Positions 1 to 12,755 of a stretch of 64,000 nt of DNA are shown one piece after another. Each line of letters starts with the position of its first letter. The first letter of the stretch is position 1. The DNA comes from Trichobilharzia szidati (Eukaryota > Platyhelminthes > Trematoda > Strigeidida > Schistosomatidae), in NCBI GenBank assembly GCA_944472155.2, contig OX235277.1:23260804-23324803 (forward strand). Reading direction: 5' to 3'. Both the position numbers and the translations under genes were made by a program. The notes below the pieces were generated by a model. The model was not told the DNA's origin. It saw nothing but the letters and a program-made list of their open reading frames with translations, and searched no databases.

Positions 1-536
1 TCCCATTGAAGACATGAAGAGAGACTGCCGAACACTAAAATATTTCATCGTGTTGGTAAGCCTAATCGAGTTATCAGAAAATGAATGAACAACGGTAGGA
101 AAGATTTATATATATTTTTATATGTATATATATATATATATATTTATCCACATAATGTTTTTCATTTTCTTATTTATATATTCATTCATCGTGAAGAAAG
201 TTACAGTAAGTTGCTTTTTGAACATAAAATCTGGTCCTGTCCACCGACAAAATAATTAAAATCTGCTCTTAGTGTTAATTCGGTATGATTTATTTAAAAT
301 AATTAGTAAGCAGTTAAAATTGTGGAAGGATACATAGAATAAAATCGACCAAGTTGTCAGAAAGTTTCTCCTGCAACAATCTTTTGGCCATAAGCTTCTA
401 GAGAGCATCAAGTAGCAATAATTTTGAATAAATATATCAAGGTCATTTCACAAAATTCAGGAATACACTACATAACCAGTCAAACCGAATAGTAAAATAT
501 GATATGGCCAACACTTAATGAATTTGGGATTTTGAG
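1..536. other. No gene recognised; AT-rich with short (TA)n run
   Basis: No coherent reading frame or recognisable repeat family was found. A short TA dinucleotide run lies at about 125-142. The sequence is AT-rich and stop-dense in all frames. Confidence 0.6.
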
Positions 537-1090
537 GGCGCTGACAGAGAGAAAGGCAAGTGGAGGCGCAAGACAAGGGGATGGCTTACTATAAATCACT
601 GGAAGCTGACAGACGAGAAAGACATGGTGAAACGAAAAAAGGACCACTGCTTAGATAAGCAACGAAGGCAGAAGCTGAGTATAATATACAGTGCAATTGA
701 CGTAGACGTGAATTATACTGTTGGGAAACGCAAAGTTCAATTTCGTGACACTGTTAATTGAAGCGAAACAGGCCATAGGCAAGAGTACTTGTGGAATTAT
801 ATTGAAAACTCTGTAGCAACCTGAAATCAACGCATATAAGGCCACTAAACAATACTGAATAAAACGATTGCCAAAGAGGTGGAAGGTATGGAATGCTTCA
901 TCCGTCACATTAAGAGACTTTTGAAATGACCAGAATCTACAACTAGTCATGAGGGACCATCAGAACTAACAAATAATACCAGTCATTCAACAAAAATTGA
1001 AGTCCTAATAACAAAAACGTGGAAGGTAGCAAAAGAATGGATCCTTCCAGAAGCATTGAAGACGCATGCAGAGTTCTCAGCAGATATTCT
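537..1090 (+). pseudogene. Highly decayed RTE-type pol remnant
   Basis: Conceptual plus-strand reading, with stops and frame changes, follows the same order of landmarks as the better RTE copy at 10.9-13.3 kb. It has a 'TRGWLTINHWKLTDERD' segment, matching 'KQWLTTDTWRLIEERG' in that copy. This is followed by a 'RPESTTS' segment, matching 'RPPSTMC', and by 'EVL...KEWILPEALK', matching 'EVLKAIK...ISPEALK'. It therefore covers the linker between endonuclease and reverse transcriptase of an RTE-clade non-LTR retrotransposon. No frame is open throughout, and the best open frame on the opposite strand (651-950) is an antisense shadow. The match is by eye and the decay is severe, so the edges are approximate. 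Confidence 0.6.
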
Positions 1091-1498
1091 CTCGGCACTA
1101 CCACAAATCACTTCTCTTATACGACCACGTTCGTATTTTGATTAATCGAAAATTTAGACGTATTTTTCTGAAAATAATAACTAATGTCTGATGAAACATA
1201 TCAGAATAAATATGAAAACTCAAATGGTTTTCGAAAAGACGCATAACGCATGGGATTTCAAAACTTGGTTAATGAAACTTGCTGTTACAGCTTATTATAT
1301 CAAATTTTAAAACAATTCGATAAAATACACGTTTTTCAAAACAGAGGACTGTAAGTTCTTCACCCTCTTTCAAAAAATAAAACCATCTCTTGTCGCGGAG
1401 GAAATTCTCTGAGGAAGAATTATTCCTGCATTTTGAATACAAATCAAACATATTCTTCAGTCACATTTAGTATAACAATAGTATTCATATAATCACTT

Positions 1499-1742
1499 GG
1501 CGTCGGTGACACAGCGGTAGAATGATCACCAACCACGCATATGTTTAGGGGTTTGATCTCTGGCCGACGCACTCCTTTAACTCGCGAAGCCAGTAAAAAG
1601 ACTGCTAAGAAAGGAAGGTTGGGCATGAGGCTGGTAAATTCATCCCGTAAAAATAAACACGACTGCTAAAGAAACTTCAAGACCATAGTGTGAAGCCCTA
1701 TGTTCCATTGGGAACATAAAGGAATAAAACAAAATGAAACAT
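1499..1742 (+). mobile_element. tRNA-derived SINE with RTE-like 3' tail and 12-bp TSD
   Basis: The head carries a pol III-like A box (TGACACAGCGGTAGAA) and a B box (GGTTTGATCTC), as in tRNA-derived SINEs. The body is about 150 bp. It ends in GAAGCCCTATGTTCC followed by TAAAGGAATAA, the same 3' terminus seen on the RTE elements ending at 13254 and 42777. The element is bracketed by an exact 12-bp direct repeat, ATATAATCACTT, at 1487-1498 and 1743-1754, which is the expected target-site duplication. The minus-strand copy at 59290-59527 matches over its whole length, at roughly three-quarters identity by eye. It has no coding capacity; mobilisation by an RTE partner is inferred from the shared tail. 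Confidence 0.85.
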
Positions 1743-1754
1743 ATATAATCACTT

Positions 1755-2604
1755 TGCTGCTAACAATATCCACTATACAGAATGGAATTTTCAGCGTTTA
1801 TGCATACTGCAACGAAAAAGCTCCTTTTAGAAATACTTAGATACATAATATGATATAGATGACAAACACACAAAAATTGGAAGTCACTGGAATACAATAA
1901 TTTATAAATAAATACTATAATGAATGATAACAATAGTTCTTACCATAATTTGTTGCTTATTTACTGCCATTTGTCTTTTCACACAAAAGCCCTGCTACAT
2001 ATGATATGGTTGAACACTTATATTAAGTTCCATCAGAACAAATTCCTAAGAAACGTCTCTTGGTCTTACTAGAAGAGATACAGAGAGAAGTTACTAGTGA
2101 AGAGGTACGAAACCCCTAGATAAATGTGATGTCATTATAGAATAAACGAATCGCGTATTGGAAAAATATCGTCTCTCATTGTCCGGATGATGCCAGTAAT
2201 TACTCCATTATCCGAAACTACTAAAAGTCATCTTGACCAAGAATGACTCTTATATAATTCACCTAACGCGAATTACTAAGCGTAGAATAGCCGAATATAC
2301 AACTGGAATCAGTCTCCAATTAATTTGTTCTCACCGTACAGTGGAAATATGAACAATTTCCTTGCCGGTATTTCATGCCATACAACTAAAAATGAGAAAT
2401 TTCATTATCCAAAAGTGACTAAAATCTTGAAACGAATACAATTCTATTAGTTTCCATAAAACTTTTCAAACAAACGCAGAATATTATATATAATGCACAA
2501 ATACAGTGAGGAGTAAGTTATCAACTATGTAAATTAATCATAATCGCATTCACCAAATTTCTCACATATACATTTAATAATTTATCAATTCCCATTGAAG
2601 CATT
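1755..2604. other. No gene recognised
   Basis: AT-rich sequence with no convincing frame, repeat or RNA feature. Confidence 0.55.
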
Positions 2605-3090
2605 AAGAACACAATATTCAGCGAAGAGTTCATTTTCAACGAATTTATTATCAAGCTGTACAATCATATATATATAGTTTTTAAGAAATTATATCCGGTG
2701 ATGGAATTAGGTCGAAGGCGTGAATCCATGAAATAATTATAGTACTATGAAATGCAATTAAAATATATGTGATTATAATCATAGTTCAACGTCAAGTGGC
2801 GAAATAATTATTTTCATATATAGAATAATACATAGGGTGTATAGATTGTGGAAAGGGGTACATAATAAGATTAGTAGACGAATATAAAATGTTACATAAC
2901 ATGGTGTGAAATTTGATAAAATAGAATTCAATATTGTAAAAATAAAAATATAAAAATTAATAATTTTGGGTTTAAAATGACAAGTAGGTCAAGTAGAAAC
3001 AATTCAAAGTGAGAATAGTAGTAATAATAATAATCGTAGTATTAAGGTAAAAGTACATAGAATAACTAAATAAACAAAATAAATGAATGT
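2605..3090 (-). other. PLE 3' UTR with terminal motif
   Basis: Non-coding region downstream of the GIY-YIG remnant, homologous to 48223-48755 on the plus strand. The last ~50 nt (2617-2668) contain the motif also found at 42575-42630 and 48701-48752. The element boundary is set where similarity to the 48-kb copy fades, so it is accurate only to about 10 bp. Confidence 0.75.
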
Positions 3091-3606
3091 CTATCCCTCT
3101 ACGGCCAAGGCAGAAGTAGGGATTGTACATACTTCTTTTGTACACAAAGGGCTGGCTGGCTTAAAGTCATGAATTGCCAAGGCCTCAATTGTCTTTAGAA
3201 GTCTGTAACGAAGAAAACGCGGAAAGTTAGCATGGATTCGGTAGATGGTCATAAAATCATAGTCAGGGTTGGTAGAGTGACAGGAGTCGATCAGGTGTTT
3301 CAGAATAGAGCTTCGCACACACTTCCTTTCTCCCTTGTAAAATCATGGTGGAATATGTTCTCGTATCCTTGTGTAAAGCGTCCTCTGACTACGGCCAATG
3401 TACCTTGCTCCACAAGAGCAGGTGAATTGATAGATGCACATGGAGGCGGTCAGATGAGGAAGCTTATCTTTTACAGAGGTAGAGAACAACTTGCGGCTAG
3501 TGGACGTCATATGTAGTTTTGCTGCAAAGAACGTCTTACTGACTGATTTAGAGAGATGATTTTTGAGAATATCTGAAGCTTCATCACCTTTGAATTCCAA
3601 GTTCAT
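3091..3606 (-). pseudogene. PLE GIY-YIG endonuclease domain, frameshifted
   Basis: Two overlapping minus-strand frames (3606-3343 and 3318-3091) together read as the C-terminal domain of a Penelope-like polyprotein. Visible features in order are: a lead-in 'LEFKGDEASDIL'; 'VKDKLPHLTASMCIYQFTC', giving the first GIY-YIG-like strand; 'CSCGARYIGRSQRTL', with the YIG and catalytic-arginine region; then 'RIREHI'. After a frame change near 3340 comes 'VRSSILKHLIDSCHS', followed by a tail with 'FLRYRLLKTIEALAI'. In PLEs this nuclease nicks target DNA before reverse transcription. The frameshift and the missing RT make it non-functional. The open frame on the other strand (3232-3516) is a shadow. Confidence 0.88.
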
Positions 3607-6600
3607 GAATAAGGTTTTCTTTGGAACTTATTCGGTGACCAACTTAGACTGTTTATCTTTCATGTTGCTGTCAATATAGTTTCATCATCTTCATACATTC
3701 GAACTTTGAATGATACTCTTTTCTTCAGTTTATTTCAATAACGCATAGTTAAAGTAGGACAGAAATAAAATGGGAAATTCCAAGTTAGTTTTAGTCATTC
3801 CACAAGTGATGTTTCTATATATTACCAAAAAAATAATTTTGTGCTTTTATATAGCTCGGTGTAAGTTCAAAGTATAATTTACTGCAAAAGATACTCGTGC
3901 ATTTTCTTATTTGTGGGCCTCGTTAAATATGTGTTTGTGGTAACCACTGAGATTCATACCCAGTTTATTGCGAATTTCCCGGTTTCAGGGACAGGTAAGT
4001 ACTACTAATAAACCTGTTCGCACGCACGAAATTCGTCAAAAGTCGAATTTTCGCAGTGCAACCACATGCCGTTTCTATTCTGTGATCACATTCGATATTC
4101 AAGTTTGTGAAAATTCTAGATATATTTGGCTTTTTAAATACACAAACTAAAGCCTGATAGCATAACTATTTTCTCTCGTCTTATATGCCTCATAGTAATT
4201 AGAATTAGTCGAGAGTGATAACAATAAAGGCTATAAATACTAACAATAAATCTGAGCAGTATAAATGTACATTTCGAAAACACTGAAAGTATGGTAGAAT
4301 GAAAAGTGAAAATTAGAATGAATAATAATATTAAAAGTAAATGACAATATATAGTAACAAACAAGAGATGAAAGGAAGAGGAAATCATAGAGAGAAGAAT
4401 AGATTATAATCAAATTTTGTTCCAATTAGAAACACTGAAAGTGATCTTATTGCATAAAAAGTCTTGTTTTGGTCGATTAGAATTAACCGAATCATCCAGT
4501 GTGGAGTCCTAAATCCTGACTATTTTTATATTAATAGTTATTATAATGTGGTGGTTCATTGCAGTTGTGTTTGTACCCAGTATGTTTCATTCTGATCTCA
4601 GGATTCTCATCGTTTTCAGGCATATATATTTCTCCAAAAATCGCTGATGACTTAGTGACCTTTGCAACGTTTCATTCTAGAAACAATACACTTTGTACGT
4701 AGGCGCAGAAACGAGTGTGACCTCATAAACACAACTCTGATGATATCTTACATACACATTTGCATGTCATCTCATCAATCAAATGGCCTGACGTTATTGA
4801 TTTCAGTGATTTCTGAATGACATTTATTGAACATTGAGTTATATTTTCAGCGCTTCCTCCTGCTAGAATAAACTTAACACATGTGCGATGGAAATGATTT
4901 ATTCTTTCCCCATCTTTCGAGTCAAGTATTATTCATGACTGAGTAGGAGAAAGATACAGCAAGGTAACACTTTACTATCTGGAAGTCAGTTGAAGCATAT
5001 CCATCTCACCTACACACACTAATTGATCCTCATTGAGCTAATTAACACAGCAACATAATGGGTTGTAAAATTGTGACGTCGCACAACTTTTAGCATGCAG
5101 TCAAAGAGGGCTTCGTAAGAGAATAGATTAAAACTTGTGTGTACGTTAAGACTCCTATGACACTTCACTGAACCACATTGAAATACACAGCCCGACACCC
5201 ACATTATAATCCATATCCACATAAGGTTGATAAGAATCATATGGATGTGGATTTGCTACAGGCTGGTGTACACTGCCTCACTATTCCCGATTACGAAAAC
5301 TGAAGTGAGAGAGAAATTTTTTAAAAATGCTGGCACAAAGAAATCTATCTTTATTATATTGGGTAGATGGAAGTAACATGTAACATGACGGTGATTCGAT
5401 CACCTATTCATTCTTTTGTACATACAAGACTAGAATCAATAATATTGAAGAATGAGATGAGTTTAAAGGTGAACTTCCGGATAGTTCACGTGGTTAGTGA
5501 GTGAATAAATGAACGGTTTCATGAGTTATGCAGGATAATCCATATGTCACTGTCATTGAATTATGGGAGGTAAGAATGTTGTTGCAAAATTGTTGTTACA
5601 CTCGTTTCCATTGTATGGAATAATTACTCACGAAACAGAAAAAAACATGTTTTCCAGAGTACGAGGTTTACAAGTAACTGTCTAAATATCTTAGAGTATT
5701 TATTATGGTCAAATCATGTAGGCAAGTGTTAGCCTAATATCTGATTATACCGTTTATATTCTGCATTAATTCTAATAAGAAACAAACTGCCTACATAAAA
5801 CACCTATTCATCTATCCTTTTTGATTTTCAGATTTAGGAAGTCAGTATTGCAAAATAATAAATTATTGATAATATATATTTATTTGAAGTTATTCTCTTC
5901 AGTATTTGACAGATTCATCAGGCTCAGGTATCCTTCATCAACATCCAGCAAATGAGACATCTTGACCTTTTGAGGCACATAAATACAACTCCCTTTTGTC
6001 AGCAGATATTTTCATTTAATTTATAATATTGTATAAAATCACTCCAAATACGGATATCCAATATCACAGCACGCCGAGTAGTTTCATTTTCGTCTCACAT
6101 TTAGATTCTAAAAACGTGCTTCCAAGCATTCTCCATAACTTAAATTGGTACATATATTAGAAGTCATATCTTGATCCTATGGTGGCGAATTGCGTCCAGT
6201 CAACATCCATGATTCTGCATTGGAGTCTTCTAATTCCCCTTCCACAATTTCATCTGATTCATGAGAAATTATTACATTTTCTTTGTGACGTTTTTTATTT
6301 CACCAGAGGAGAGTAAGTTTTTGTCCTATGCGAATCATTAATAAAGTAGGAATTCATTTGTTGTCATAGATTTCATTGAATAAGTTAACGCACAATGCAA
6401 CCATAAACCACGTGCAAACGCCGATCACATGCACTTTCTCGTTTTTTAATGGAACCTCTAGACAGATGTGTTTTGATGAAATTATGAACTGACATCAAAT
6501 TATACTATCAAAAGCTTTCAATGACTTTATGACTCCAGAGATTCCTGCATTTCTATTTCTTACTGAAAATAATCCAGGAAAACACTCACATGTAACTAAT

Positions 6601-9600
6601 TCATCTAAGGTGAAGCACGAAATTTTGGATTGAAAAAATCTTTTTCGTAATACGAATTGAAAACTTGCAACTAGCACTAATACTTCAGAATTTAACTAAT
6701 TCATCTGGTCTCGTCAAATAGCTTCATCTGAAAAGTTTCACTGCAGTGATATATTTACTGCTCAAAATACATTTAGGAAAAAAAGGAGTGATAAGTCGAT
6801 AAACTTTATTGAATCCATAATGCAAAACGACAGGCGTGAATGATTTTCAAGTCATGTTTAGACAGATTAGTTGTTCTGAGAGATTTACTTTAGGATAGTA
6901 GTGCATTTGAGTCCAGTTACGTCACTCAAACAAAAAATTCGTTTTCAGAGAGAGAGGAACTGAATATACCAAGAGTTTCAAATTGAATAAAACTGACAAT
7001 AGGCACAATAATAATGAAACAAATTTTGATAATGGCACTTAAAACAGATAGAATGAAATGAAAAAGATTAATTATAAAACACGACATGACGTAGTAACAG
7101 TTTGAGCAGTATTCAAATTGCAAGCTGACACTTTTGCTGAAGATTACAACTTTCCCAATAAAGTGAGAATTATGCAGAAACCACGGCGATTATTCAAAAA
7201 CATAAAAAATTGATGAAAACATATTTGGCAGCAATAAGCTAATTGGTCTTCAGGTCCCAAAATTGGTTAGGCAAGGGAAAATACAGAATCCAGTCGCGCC
7301 CTACATGACACAAATTAACGAAGTTGCTGTGTGAATCACTGCACTCCACACGGAAACGATTTGTACCTAATATTGTCTCGTGTTCATTCCAGTTTAACAA
7401 GAAAATTGAGGGCGTAATTGGTGGTAAATAGAAAACTTCATTGTGCTGCGAAAACATATGTATGATAGTTCGGATAAATCAAATTTATATAAGTATTATT
7501 AATGTAATTTCACTCCGAATTCTCTTATTATTCCTAAACCAATTAAAATCACCTCTTGCCAGTACCATTACTTAAACTCATTTTCTTATTCTTATTCTTA
7601 TCCGTATTATTCAGCTTAAAATTCTCGATATATTCAAATTCTCCCTCCGAAAAAGGATTGCTTACTTCAGACATGTGAATGAACCCCTATGCACGAATGC
7701 CCTAAAGTGAATCTGCCACACCACCTCCCCCTATCTATCTGGTCATAAGCTGAAAAACACGAATACCTGACATTTTAGGCGATTGATCTATTGTATTTTA
7801 TTTACATTCAGTTATTTTAACCTCAGTGTATTTTTTGGAGAAAATGCGTCACCAAATCAAGAGCATTTGGCTGCATATATCGACATCGAACTGAGAAAAG
7901 TCTTTAGTATATGTGGTCATCTTTAGGTTAGAAGAATATTTTATTCTAATCCATGTTCAAATATGTTGAAATTCATGAGAATGCGATGTGCTTCACACAG
8001 TGTATTCATGGATTGAACCAGATAGAACCGAATGCAGATATTAAGACATCAAAAAAAGGTTAATTTCAATAAATTGTATCCAAGAGTGTTGCTGGAACGA
8101 AATTGGGCTGTCACGTTGTAGTATGGGATTTTCACACAATTCCGCTGAACATCGAGTCTTTTTGTATACACTATTCATAAGTCCTTCATAGGAATTCGTG
8201 ACAGAAATCGATGAACTTTGAAAGATTTTATCTTCCTTCCCACTGAACTGTTTTCACCACAACTAATTCAAGTTGGAAAATGCAAAATTATACAAAGATT
8301 GCTATGCTGCTTAACTTTCTCAGTGAATTTACTGACTGATAAAATCCTAATTCACCATGTGAATTGCTCGCACATTTCTCAAGAGTTTAACTTCTTCAGG
8401 AGATTCTGCCGGTCATTGCCCATTAAAAAACATGCCTTCTTCTTTAATCTCGTAATACGAATTAGGCATTAGCTCACTCTTGGTTGGCCACTTTTGTTGT
8501 CTGCTAAAGAGACTGATGAGTTTACTCTCAGAGTGATTGAAGTTACCTCAGGCAGTAACATTTTAGGGTAATATTTTCTTCAGGTTTTCACAGGCTGTGT
8601 ATTCAATGATAGTTTTTCTCTATCAGTCAACATTTTATACTGAGACTGGCGTTATCATCGCATAACAGTTTGTGCACATATTTGTAGAATTTGGTTTTCA
8701 CTTCTCATCACTCAAGATTCTTTGAATCAAGCTTCTCATTTTATGCTAAAGTTTCATTTGCTTTTTTCAAGTATAAAATTGAATGAATATTGTTTTGAGA
8801 CTGTAGAGTAGCTGATCGCTGGATGCATTTTTTTTTATTTGAGTAGACATTCACTCTCCTGAATATTTTTTATCTAGAACTATTCTGACGAGATTTCGAC
8901 GGTTTCAAGACGCTTACTGACTGATTGTCTTACTGACTGACGCTTTAATTTCAGTAATTACAACACTGTTGACTATTTCTATGATTTGATTGTATTTCTG
9001 AATTTTTACAAACAGTATTGACTTTTGTAAACGGAAGTCAGAGAATAGGTAATAATTCAGTCTTCTTTATACAGCGGGGCTCTGATAACTTTTACTGTAG
9101 GCCTTGGATAATTGTATTTTCCAATAAGTTCATTTATTTTAACTACTGTTTAAGTGCAACTTAATTGGCTATTTCAGTTTAATTTTAATTATTTAAACCT
9201 AATATTCACAGTGTAATATTTTTATATATTGCGAATACGTCTACATGGATGTTTATATCCAGTTGAGGGTGAGTTATGAAAATGATTAAATGATTATGAC
9301 AGCTGATAAAGTTCTCATGCATTGGTTTCCTTAAATGTGTCTTCTGCGCTGGACAACTAGATCTATTCGCTGATTACATTTGCTGTCTCACTTCATCGAA
9401 ATTCTAGGCACATGTGAATTGGTAAATACATAAGCTAATGCCTAATTAGATAAATATTATCTCTTTACTGGTGTATCATGCAAGTATTAATTTTGTTATA
9501 AGATTCAACTGGAAACTAGTTAGGAGAAAAGTCACAGTCAATTAGTCTATCTAGCGTGGGGCATGAAATCCCAGCCTACCATATACGCAGTTAATATACT

Positions 9601-10886
9601 GCGGGGATTCTTTGGAGCTGGGTTACTCCACTATATTTCCTAGTGCTTTCAGTAATTTCATTATTTTCAAACACATATAAGTCTCCAGAAAGCACTCACG
9701 ATTTAATCACCTGTTCGAAGTTGCACTATAAAAACAACTGAATTCGCATCCACACACACTATAAAAGATGTTTCGTCTACTTTATAAATAATGTCAGTTA
9801 TTCAAAGCGAGTGTAAAGACATTTCTGCAGCAAACTCCGTTTAATAATTAATGCAATGCTGTTAGCATATTGATTATTTTCCGCAACGCATAAAGTAAAG
9901 CATTATTTCTAATGGATGACCTTTATTTCGCTATGTAAGAATGCGCCAACATTGTGTCTATAAAGTCATATACGTTTCTGTAGGGTGTTACAAAGTTTCT
10001 GTCCAAGCATCTTACTGTATTTATTAAAGTCAAGCTTGAATTGTGAATGATGGCTAAATATCTGTTGATATTTTAATTTCTTGTGTCTTGTAACAAGACG
10101 GGCACAATCAAGAAAGATAAATCCTTTCTTAAATTCACTTTAAACCTGTACAGTTAGTTAAGGGTTTAAATGTACAATGGATAATGACAACAGAGGTCAG
10201 AGGTTATCAGATAGGAGAGAAAATAAATCAAAGTGAATGAGTAGTAACAGTAATGTTACTTAAGCCTGTGGATTGACAACCAGGTGGCTAAGTGATGAAT
10301 AACCGTGTGAAAGTGGTTCCGTTCTGCTGTTTCTTATCAATTATTTCGAGACAACTATTCATCAATTAACTAGTTAGTTGTCAACCATCTTGATTATATA
10401 ACAATACTCTCAATTTTCCAAACACTTTTATAACTCACTCGCTTTGATTTATATTTTTTAAATATGCGACGATAGCTTCTGTAGTGCATTGTCATTTACG
10501 ACTGTATGTATAAATCACTAACTAACATCATGGTTTTGAAGCGAAGTTAAAAAAACAAGGTGCTTAGCTTTCATCATCTTTGGAACACATTTTATTTTTC
10601 ACTGTTTTTAGATACCTGTAGTAAGTTCTTGCTCCAGATATGTCTGAATACATTTTCTAGCATTTGTGTTTTTTATTCAAATTTTCTGATAACCTATATT
10701 CAGGAGTAAGAGTATTATTGTTTTCAAATACCCCTTAGATTATGTAGGTTTTATTGACGCTTGGCCTAATGAAGGAGTATTTCCTTCATATTTTGGAACC
10801 AGTGAATTGCTTTTGGTTCAAAAGACTATTTCTAGTTATATTCTCTGAATACAGACCTTCCTACAAATTCTGATGGGATTATTTAA
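3607..10886. other. Long stretch without recognised gene
   Basis: No frame reads as a known protein family and no tRNA or rRNA was recognised. The plus strand at about 4200-4440 is strikingly purine-rich, so its complement resembles the pyrimidine-rich 3' UTRs of the PLEs here; I cannot confirm that it is one. A short TTCTTA repeat lies near 7584-7600. Two copies of TTACTGACTGA lie at about 8915-8943. The open frames of 60-84 codons are AT-rich and on both strands, as expected by chance. Confidence 0.5.
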
Positions 10887-11351
10887 ATGATCCATTTTCG
10901 TCGAGAAAACCAAAGTGACATCATCTCAATCTCAAAGAAGTCGAGACGCAGCATACTGGACACACAAACAAGAAGAGGAGCAGACGTTGGCTCAGACTAC
11001 TATCTCATACAAGAAACACTCCAGAAAAGACTGAAAACTTTCAGGGAAACAGGAGCTGCAGACAAGTTCAATAATCAAAAACTGAGGGATCACAATACAA
11101 AGGATATCTTCACTGCAATCATAAGGAAAAAGGCGGAGACACAAATCAGCATTAGCGAAGAGACCAGCGTTGGAAAACGCTGGAACATCCTGAAAGGGGT
11201 GTGGAGACAAATCTACATAGAAGTTCTAGGCAGAAAGAAGAGACAGGACAAACAGTGGCTCACTACGGACACTTGGAGACTGATAGAAGAGAGAGGGATC
11301 GTGAAACAAAAGATTCTCCAGTCCACCGACGAGCAACAAAACAGGAGTTGA
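10887..11351 (+). pseudogene. RTE endonuclease C-terminus and linker
   Basis: Open frame of 154 codons. Residues 10-37 hold the end of the exonuclease/endonuclease/phosphatase fold ('SDIISISKKSRRSI' then 'TRRGADVGSD'), where the final Asp-His of the family appears as Asp-Tyr ('SDYYL'), suggesting loss of a catalytic residue. Residues 100-150 match the linker ('GVWRQIYIEVLGRKKR', 'QWLTTDTWRLIEERG'). The initiating Met is incidental because the real start lies in missing 5' sequence. Near 11345 the coding frame shifts to the one used by 11201-11815. Confidence 0.85.
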
Positions 11352-12755
11352 ATGCAAGCTGCAATACACTGAACAAAAGAGTAAAGAAGAGTGCCAGAGA
11401 AGACAAAAGAAACTATTATGAAACCATAACTAGTGAAGCAGAACAAGCTGCAGACAAAGGAGACCTCGCAACACTCTACCAAACAACTAGGTACCTTTCG
11501 GGCAGAAGTTCGACACAAATTAAGCCAGTGAAGGATGACAATGGAAAGTCAGTCATCAAAAAAGTGGAACAAAGGAAACACTGGGCTGAACAAATCAAAA
11601 GATTTCTTAATCGGCCGCCATCTACAATGTGCCTAAAAATACCAACAACGGAAGCAGAATTACCAGTGAACATCAACACCCCAACGAGAACAGAAGTCCT
11701 GAAAGCAATCAAGATGCCAAAATCTGGAAAAGCAGCGGAACCAGGTGGAATCTCACCAGAAGCATTGAAAAAGGACCCGAAGACACCAACCGACTTGATG
11801 ACAGCACAACTGTAGAAGATGTGGAAGGAGAGTAGCGTACCTGCTGATGGGAGGAAAGGACATTTATTCAAACTGTCAAAGAAAGAGGACTTGCGTCAAT
11901 GCAAGAACTGGCGCGGCATTATGTCCCTGTTCATCTCAAGCAAAATACTAAGCCACATCATCCTGGAGAGAATGAAACACGCCCTGCATGAAAAACTTTG
12001 GCCGGAACATGCTGGATTCAGAAGGAACAAGTCATGATCGATCAAATCGCAACACTACGGATCATAGTCGAACAGAGCTTGGAATGGCAGTTAGCTCTCT
12101 ATTTCGACTTCATTGACTTTGAAAAGGCCCTCGACAGCGTCGATCGATAGGTGATTTGACAACTGCTTCGCTACTATGGAGTGCCGCCAACAATTATATA
12201 CCTCACCCAACAGTTGTAAGGCAAAACTGCATGCCAAGTAATCCAAAACGGGAAACGCATGGAATCTTTCGAAGTAAAGACGGGAGCGAGACAAGCTGGC
12301 TGCCTACTATCTCCAATGATTTTCCTGATTGCGGTAGACTGGATAAAGCGACACACAGCAGAGGGCAGTGAGGAGACAGGCATGAAATGGACCGACAAAA
12401 TACTTGAAGGATCTGGACTTCGCTGATGATATATATATATATCTGATTTCCCACAAACCGGAAAATATGCAAGTGAAAAGCAACAAGTTGGCATCAGATA
12501 GGAGCCTTCAGGTAAATATAGACAAAACAGAGGTAGGTAATGTAGATTCCTGGCCAACAGCAACAACAACAGACAACAATCAGCATAAATGGGAGAAATA
12601 TAAAAGAAGCGACCTCCTTTACCTACCCAACGGGAAGCATGATTTCAATTACAGGCGGACGCAACTGATGAGGATATCAAATCAGCAAGGATTGGGAAAG
12701 CAAGTCAAGTTTTTATTACTCTCAAGTCTGTGTTGATGACGACAGCACTCAACTT
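11345..12755 (+). pseudogene. RTE reverse transcriptase, frameshifted with stops
   Basis: The frame that follows the shift near 11345 reads 'NASCNTLNKRVKKSAREDK' and then 'AEQAADKGDLATLYQTTRYL'. The N-terminal RT region comes next: 'NRPPSTMC', 'TEVLKAIKMPKSGKAAEPGG', 'ISPEALK'. After an in-frame stop at 11813-11815 it continues with 'WKESSVPADGRKGHLFKLSK', 'NWRGIMSLFISSKIL' and 'HAGFRRNKS'. In another frame come 'YFDFIDFEKALDSVDR' (12106-12147, motif A region) and 'ARQAGCLLSPMIFLIAVDW' (motif B region). The catalytic motif C 'DLDFADDI' lies with FADD at 12419-12430, followed by 'LQVNIDKTEV'. The catalytic aspartates are retained, but at least three frame changes and several stops make it inactive. 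Confidence 0.9.

Larger units (their letters stand above)
2605..3606 (-). mobile_element. Penelope-like element, 5'-truncated 3' portion
   Basis: Minus-strand PLE fragment made of the C-terminal GIY-YIG endonuclease region (3091-3606) and about 485 bp of 3' UTR. The UTR is pyrimidine-rich on the sense strand. It aligns by eye, block by block, with the 3' UTR of the plus-strand PLE at 48223-48755. Shared blocks include 'CACCGGATATAA', 'TTCTTAAAAAC' and the terminal motif GATTGTACAGCTTGATRATAA. The reverse transcriptase is absent: upstream of 3606 the sequence no longer reads as PLE. This is a dead fragment, of the same subfamily as the 48-kb copy. Confidence 0.85.

Noticed and set aside
5905..5950. 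Minus-strand CTGATGAATCTG motif as a ribozyme
   Set aside because: The expected GAAA is absent in position (GAAGAG) and no flanking SINE was found.
8505..8545. CTGATGAGTTTACTC as a hammerhead core
   Set aside because: No stem II followed by GAAA, and no SINE sequence around it.
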